Source of the DNA: Candidatus Intestinimonas stercorigallinarum
Lineage (GTDB): Bacteria > Bacillota > Clostridia > Oscillospirales > Oscillospiraceae
NCBI GenBank assembly: GCA_019115345.1
Contig: DXDV01000156.1
Span: 1 to 8,737 of the forward strand
Direction: 5' to 3'
Length of the DNA: 8,737 nt
The position numbers and the translations under genes were made by a program. Each line of letters begins with the position of its first letter. Positions within the stretch are counted from its first letter, which is position 1. The notes below the pieces were generated by a model. It ran no database searches, was not told the DNA's origin, and worked only from the letters and a program-made list of their open reading frames with translations. Positions 6,646-8,737 of the stretch are shown piece by piece.

Positions 6646-6685
6646 CCGGCCCTTGCCGTCTCACGGAGGTTTTTCGACAAGCTGA

Positions 6686-6729
6686 GGGCCCGCTTCGGAA
6701 TGAAAACATTCCGAAGCGGGCCCCTTTTT
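6686..6729 (+). terminator. Strong intrinsic terminator of the five-gene operon
   Basis: A perfect 17-bp stem (6686-6702 with 6707-6723, GGGCCCGCTTCGGAATG) closes an AAAA loop and is followed by CTTTTT (6724-6729). It lies 40 nt after the bcp stop. The T-run overlaps the stop codon of the oppositely oriented membrane-protein gene. The minus strand has no T-run after the stem, so it acts mainly rightward, although the hairpin could also stabilise the 3' end of the leftward transcript. Confidence 0.93.
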
Positions 6730-7390
6730 ATCGCGGGTCCATCAGATTCTGGTACCGCCGGTGGAGGACCTGGTCGGGATACCAACGGTCCAGGGCGGCC
6801 TCCACCGCGTTGGCGGCGGGAAGGCCCAGCCGCCGCTCCTCCATCCGCAGCATGGCGGCGGCGGAGAGGGCCGTGTCGGCCGCCAGCAGGAGGGCGGACG
6901 CCCAGAGGAAGCGCCTCTCCACCCGGGGCGGCAGCCGGTCGGTGAGGGCGGTGAGGGCCGGAAAGCCCCGCAAGACCCACAGGGCCGCCCCCAGCCCCCA
7001 CAGCACCGCGAAGAGCAGATTGGTCCGCCCTTCCAGGTGGAAGGGCATGTGGGAGTAGTCCCAGAAAATTTTGTGGAACAGCAGCTCCCCCACGGCGCTG
7101 GCCACATACTCAAAGCCCGCCCCCAGCGCTCCGCCCACCAGCAGCAGCATCCACGGCCCCCGGCGGCGGAAGGGCCACAGGCACAGCGTCACCAGGGCGG
7201 CCCCCAGTCCCCACACCAGGCTGAAGGGCCCGTAGAGAAGGCTGCTGCGGCTCATGACCACCCCGGTGGCGCACCATATATACAAGACCTCCAGCCGCTC
7301 CCCCACGAAGGCGGCGGCCAGAAAGGTCCAGGCCAGATGGCGGACCTCCGGCCAGAACGGTCCCTCCCGGACCGGCAGCGTTCCCTCCAC
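6728..7390 (-). CDS. CmpB-like putative ABC transporter permease family membrane protein
   Basis: This 220-aa integral membrane protein has about four to five hydrophobic segments (roughly residues 17-38, 52-73, 80-102, 124-140, 161-180). Family-like motifs are LYGPFSLVWGLGA (52-64), EYVASAVGELLF (94-105), FWDYSHMPFHLEGR (109-122) and a following WG. This matches the family annotated as putative ABC-transporter type IV (CmpB). No ATPase or other transporter component is adjacent, so transport is not shown. The start is a GTG at 7390, chosen because GGAGG (7402-7398) lies exactly 7 nt upstream. In-frame ATGs at 7432, 7450, 7465 and 7552 lack ribosome binding sites, and the last would overlap the divergent gene. 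The C-terminal 40 residues are soluble and charged. Promoter not recognised. Confidence 0.82.
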   Translation of the reverse strand: MEGTLPVREGPFWPEVRHLAWTFLAAAFVGERLEVLYIWCATGVVMSRSSLLYGPFSLVWGLGAALVTLCLWPFRRRGPWMLLLVGGALGAGFEYVASAVGELLFHKIFWDYSHMPFHLEGRTNLLFAVLWGLGAALWVLRGFPALTALTDRLPPRVERRFLWASALLLAADTALSAAAMLRMEERRLGLPAANAVEAALDRWYPDQVLHRRYQNLMDPR

Positions 7391-7408
7391 GGCGGCACCT
7401 CCAGGAGC

Positions 7409-7429
7409 AGTCTGTCCCGGAGACAGGCT
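7409..7429 (-). promoter_or_regulatory. Hairpin just upstream of the membrane-protein gene's ribosome binding site
   Basis: CTGTC (7412-7416) and GACAG (7422-7426) form an inverted repeat with loop CCGGA, extendable to 8 pairs (7409-7429) with one G-T wobble. It lies 6 nt before the minus-strand Shine-Dalgarno (7402-7398) in the 112-bp divergent region. It could be an operator or an RNA hairpin. I see no convincing -35/-10 pair in this divergent region for either gene. Confidence 0.3.
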
Positions 7430-7502
7430 CCCCATGCGGCGGCGCGGGTGCATAACTTTTTCCATCGGGCGCACACTGAGGAAAAAGGAGAGGAGCGCGG
7501 AT

Positions 7503-8555
7503 ATGGAGCGAAACGTGTTCATGGCCGGGTGCAGCGCCCTGAGCTGGCACACCGGGGACGGAAAGCACCTCTGGGGCAGAAACTACGACTTCGACCGGCT
7601 GGCGCAGGGGAGCGGAGTGACCCTCCTCCCCCGGGGGACGGCCTATATCCCGGCCGCCGGCGGGCGGGAGGAGGTCCTCCGCTACGCCTGCGTGGGGACC
7701 GGGCTGCTCCTCCCCCAGGGGCCGGTGCTCTACGAGGGGCTCAACGAGGGGGGGCTCATGGGGGGACAGCTCTACTACCGGGGCCTTGCCCACTATGGGA
7801 CCGGCGGCCGCCCGGACGCCCGGCCCGTCCAGCCACCCCTTCTCCTCCTCCACCTGCTGGCCCGGTGCGCCACGGTGGAGGAGGCCGTCCGCTGCCTGGA
7901 GGAGGAGGTCCGGCTGGTGGACCTGCCCTTCCTGGGGGCGGTGCCCCCCCTCCACTGGTCCCTCTCCGACCGGACGGGAGAGACCGTGGTGGTGGAGCCC
8001 GACGCCGGGGGGCTCCACATCTACCGGAACACCCTGGGGGTCATGACCAACAGCCCCGGCTATCCCTGGCACAGGCTCAACCTCCTCAACTACGCCGGGC
8101 TCCGGGACCTGGACCACGACGAGACCCCCTTCGGAGACGGCCAGGCCCAGTGCTTCTCCGGCAGCGGGGCCCAGGGCCTCCCCGGGGACTGGAGCTCCCC
8201 CTCCCGCTTCCTCCGCCTGGCCTTTCTCCGGCGCTTCGGCCTGCCCGGCGGGGACGAGACGTCGGGGGTGGTCCGGACGCTCCGGCTCCTCCAGAGCGTC
8301 GCCTTCCCCCTGGGGGCGGTGCGGGTGAGCCACAAGGCCCCCGCCACCGCCCTGGACGCCGCCGTGGTCCCTTACGACTACACCGTCTACACCGCCCTCT
8401 GCTGCGCCGAGTCCCTGCGGTACTACTGGACCACCTACGAAAATCCCCAGCCCCGGTATCTGGAGCTGGGACCGCTGGTCCAGGCGCCCGCCCCCTTCCA
8501 GCTCCCCCTGGACCAGCCCCCCGGCTTCCTCCGGCTGACCGCCCCCGGGCTGTGA
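7503..8555 (+). CDS. Choloylglycine hydrolase/penicillin V acylase-type Ntn hydrolase
   Basis: This 350-aa protein belongs to the linear amide C-N hydrolase family, which cleaves bile salts, penicillin V or N-acyl signals. The nucleophile is C10 in MAGCSALSW, close to the MLGCSSLS start of Bacillus sphaericus penicillin V acylase, so residues 1-9 (or 1-3 if ATG 7521 is used) would be a propeptide removed to expose Cys1. Counting from that cysteine, R26 and D29 (GRNYDF) become Arg17 and Asp20. N183 (TNSP) and R235 (WSSPSRF) fall near positions 174 and 226, completing the catalytic set. Y91 becomes Tyr82, the residue typical of PVA where bile salt hydrolases usually have Asn. No secretion signal is seen. 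ATG 7503 has AGGAG 7 nt upstream. The gene is monocistronic, ending at a bidirectional terminator. Natural substrate uncertain. Confidence 0.9.
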   Translation: MERNVFMAGCSALSWHTGDGKHLWGRNYDFDRLAQGSGVTLLPRGTAYIPAAGGREEVLRYACVGTGLLLPQGPVLYEGLNEGGLMGGQLYYRGLAHYGTGGRPDARPVQPPLLLLHLLARCATVEEAVRCLEEEVRLVDLPFLGAVPPLHWSLSDRTGETVVVEPDAGGLHIYRNTLGVMTNSPGYPWHRLNLLNYAGLRDLDHDETPFGDGQAQCFSGSGAQGLPGDWSSPSRFLRLAFLRRFGLPGGDETSGVVRTLRLLQSVAFPLGAVRVSHKAPATALDAAVVPYDYTVYTALCCAESLRYYWTTYENPQPRYLELGPLVQAPAPFQLPLDQPPGFLRLTAPGL

Positions 8556-8568
8556 GCCGTACGCCGAA

Positions 8569-8604
8569 AAAACCGGCCTGTGCATAAAAGCACAGGCCGG
8601 TTTT
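8569..8604 (+). terminator. Bidirectional intrinsic terminator after the acylase gene
   Basis: CCGGCCTGTGC (8573-8583) pairs perfectly with GCACAGGCCGG (8590-8600) around loop ATAAAA. Flanking AAAA/TTTT extends the stem to 15 bp. The plus strand ends in TTTT, and the minus strand would read six Ts (8572-8567), so it can stop transcription in both directions. It begins 13 nt after the acylase stop codon. Confidence 0.88.
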
Positions 8605-8636
8605 CCGTATTGTTGCCGCTTTAGCGCAACGACAAC

Positions 8637-8653
8637 CCCCAGCTATGCTGGGG
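8637..8653 (+). repeat. Perfect 7-bp hairpin, candidate transposase-recognised end structure
   Basis: CCCCAGC (8637-8643) and GCTGGGG (8647-8653) enclose the loop TAT. The hairpin has no T-run after it, so it is not an intrinsic terminator. Its position about 85 nt before the expected transposase start fits the left-end palindrome of an IS200-like element. Confidence 0.55.
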
Positions 8654-8683
8654 AGAGTAAAAAGAATTACATAGTGAAAAAAC

Positions 8684-8737
8684 CTTCTGGTAGAATGGAA
8701 GTTGCGGTCGGTCAACTGCAACAACAATCACCAGGAG
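8684..8737 (+). promoter_or_regulatory. RNA fold that hides the ribosome binding site of the gene beyond the right edge
   Basis: ACCAGGAG (8730-8737), a Shine-Dalgarno-like sequence at the window end, pairs over eight positions with CTTCTGGT (8684-8691), with one G-U wobble. Between them GTTGC (8701-8705) can pair with GCAAC (8718-8722). Upstream, CATAGTGAAAAAACC (8670-8684) reads as the complement of a plausible GGTTTTTTCACTATG, so the helix probably continues through the start codon outside the window. Such a leader would keep translation of the downstream gene low, as known for IS200 transposase mRNA. Confidence 0.6.

Larger units (their letters stand above)
8612..8737 (+). mobile_element. 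Probable left end and transposase leader of an IS200/IS605-type element (cut by window edge)
   Basis: This last stretch is clearly richer in A/T than the neighbouring genes, has no reading frame, and contains a chain of short hairpins. One is 8612-8630 (GTTGC-GC/GC-GCAAC, one bulged C), one 8637-8653 (CCCCAGC-TAT-GCTGGGG), and one pairs 8684-8691 with 8730-8737. Subterminal hairpins recognised as single strands, and a structured leader ahead of tnpA, are hallmarks of IS200/IS605 elements. The transposase itself would begin just past the right edge, so the assignment rests on layout and recollection of such leaders. The exact left boundary is not determined. Confidence 0.55.

Noticed and set aside
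7110..8585. Minus-strand open frame of 491 codons opposite the acylase gene
   Set aside because: Gly/Pro/Val-rich shadow of a gene with a complete catalytic signature; it also starts inside a terminator hairpin.
8637..8653. Intrinsic terminator at the CCCCAGC/GCTGGGG hairpin
   Set aside because: No T-run follows, and a good terminator already lies about 35 bp upstream.
1..8737. CRISPR array, tRNA/rRNA genes, toxin-antitoxin pair or phage genes
   Set aside because: No regularly spaced repeats, cloverleaf-like folds, rRNA-like stretches or matching small gene pairs were found on either strand.

Overview
The window looks like chromosomal DNA from a high-GC member of the Firmicutes, most likely a gut Clostridia/Oscillospiraceae-type anaerobe. 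That is an inference from strong AGGAGG-type ribosome binding sites, near-consensus TTGACA/TATAAT promoters, a strong C/G preference at third codon positions, and the gene families present. No rRNA, tRNA or CRISPR array is visible.

Layout: (1) 1-1727 (-) is the N-terminal 575 codons of an EF-G-like translational GTPase of the paralogous (FusA2-type) group, running off the left edge. (2) 1728-1974 is a divergent promoter region with two near-consensus promoters. It serves the EF-G-like gene leftward and a HAD-family hydrolase (1975-2739) rightward; the HAD leader can fold over its own ribosome binding site. (3) 2782-3348 (-) is a DEDDh 3'-5' exonuclease, convergent with the HAD gene. (4) 3433-6729 (+) is a well-delimited five-gene operon. 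It has a good promoter (TTTACA-17-TATACT), then a TrmH/SpoU-family RNA methyltransferase, a DUF5655-like small protein, a stand-alone NIF3-type (CutA/PII-like fold) domain protein, a zinc alcohol dehydrogenase and a Bcp peroxiredoxin. It ends in a textbook terminator with a 17-bp stem. (5) 6728-7390 (-) is a CmpB-like multi-pass membrane protein read toward that terminator. (6) 7503-8555 (+) is a penicillin V acylase/bile salt hydrolase-type Ntn hydrolase with an intact active site, followed by a bidirectional terminator. (7) 8612-8737 is an AT-richer stretch with several hairpins. It looks like the left end and 5' leader of an IS200/IS605-type insertion sequence whose transposase would start just past the right edge.

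The operon in (4) combines RNA modification, a possible metal- or ligand-binding regulator-like domain, a zinc oxidoreductase and peroxide detoxification. Gene spacing of 11-22 nt and one promoter/terminator pair make co-transcription likely, but the sequence does not reveal a common pathway. The EF-G-like, exonuclease, methyltransferase and Bcp genes are ordinary chromosomal genes. The parts most worth a second look are the IS200-like leader with its self-sequestering ribosome binding site, the altered catalytic motifs in the EF-G-like and HAD proteins, and the PVA-like hydrolase. I see no clear evidence of a new multi-gene system.
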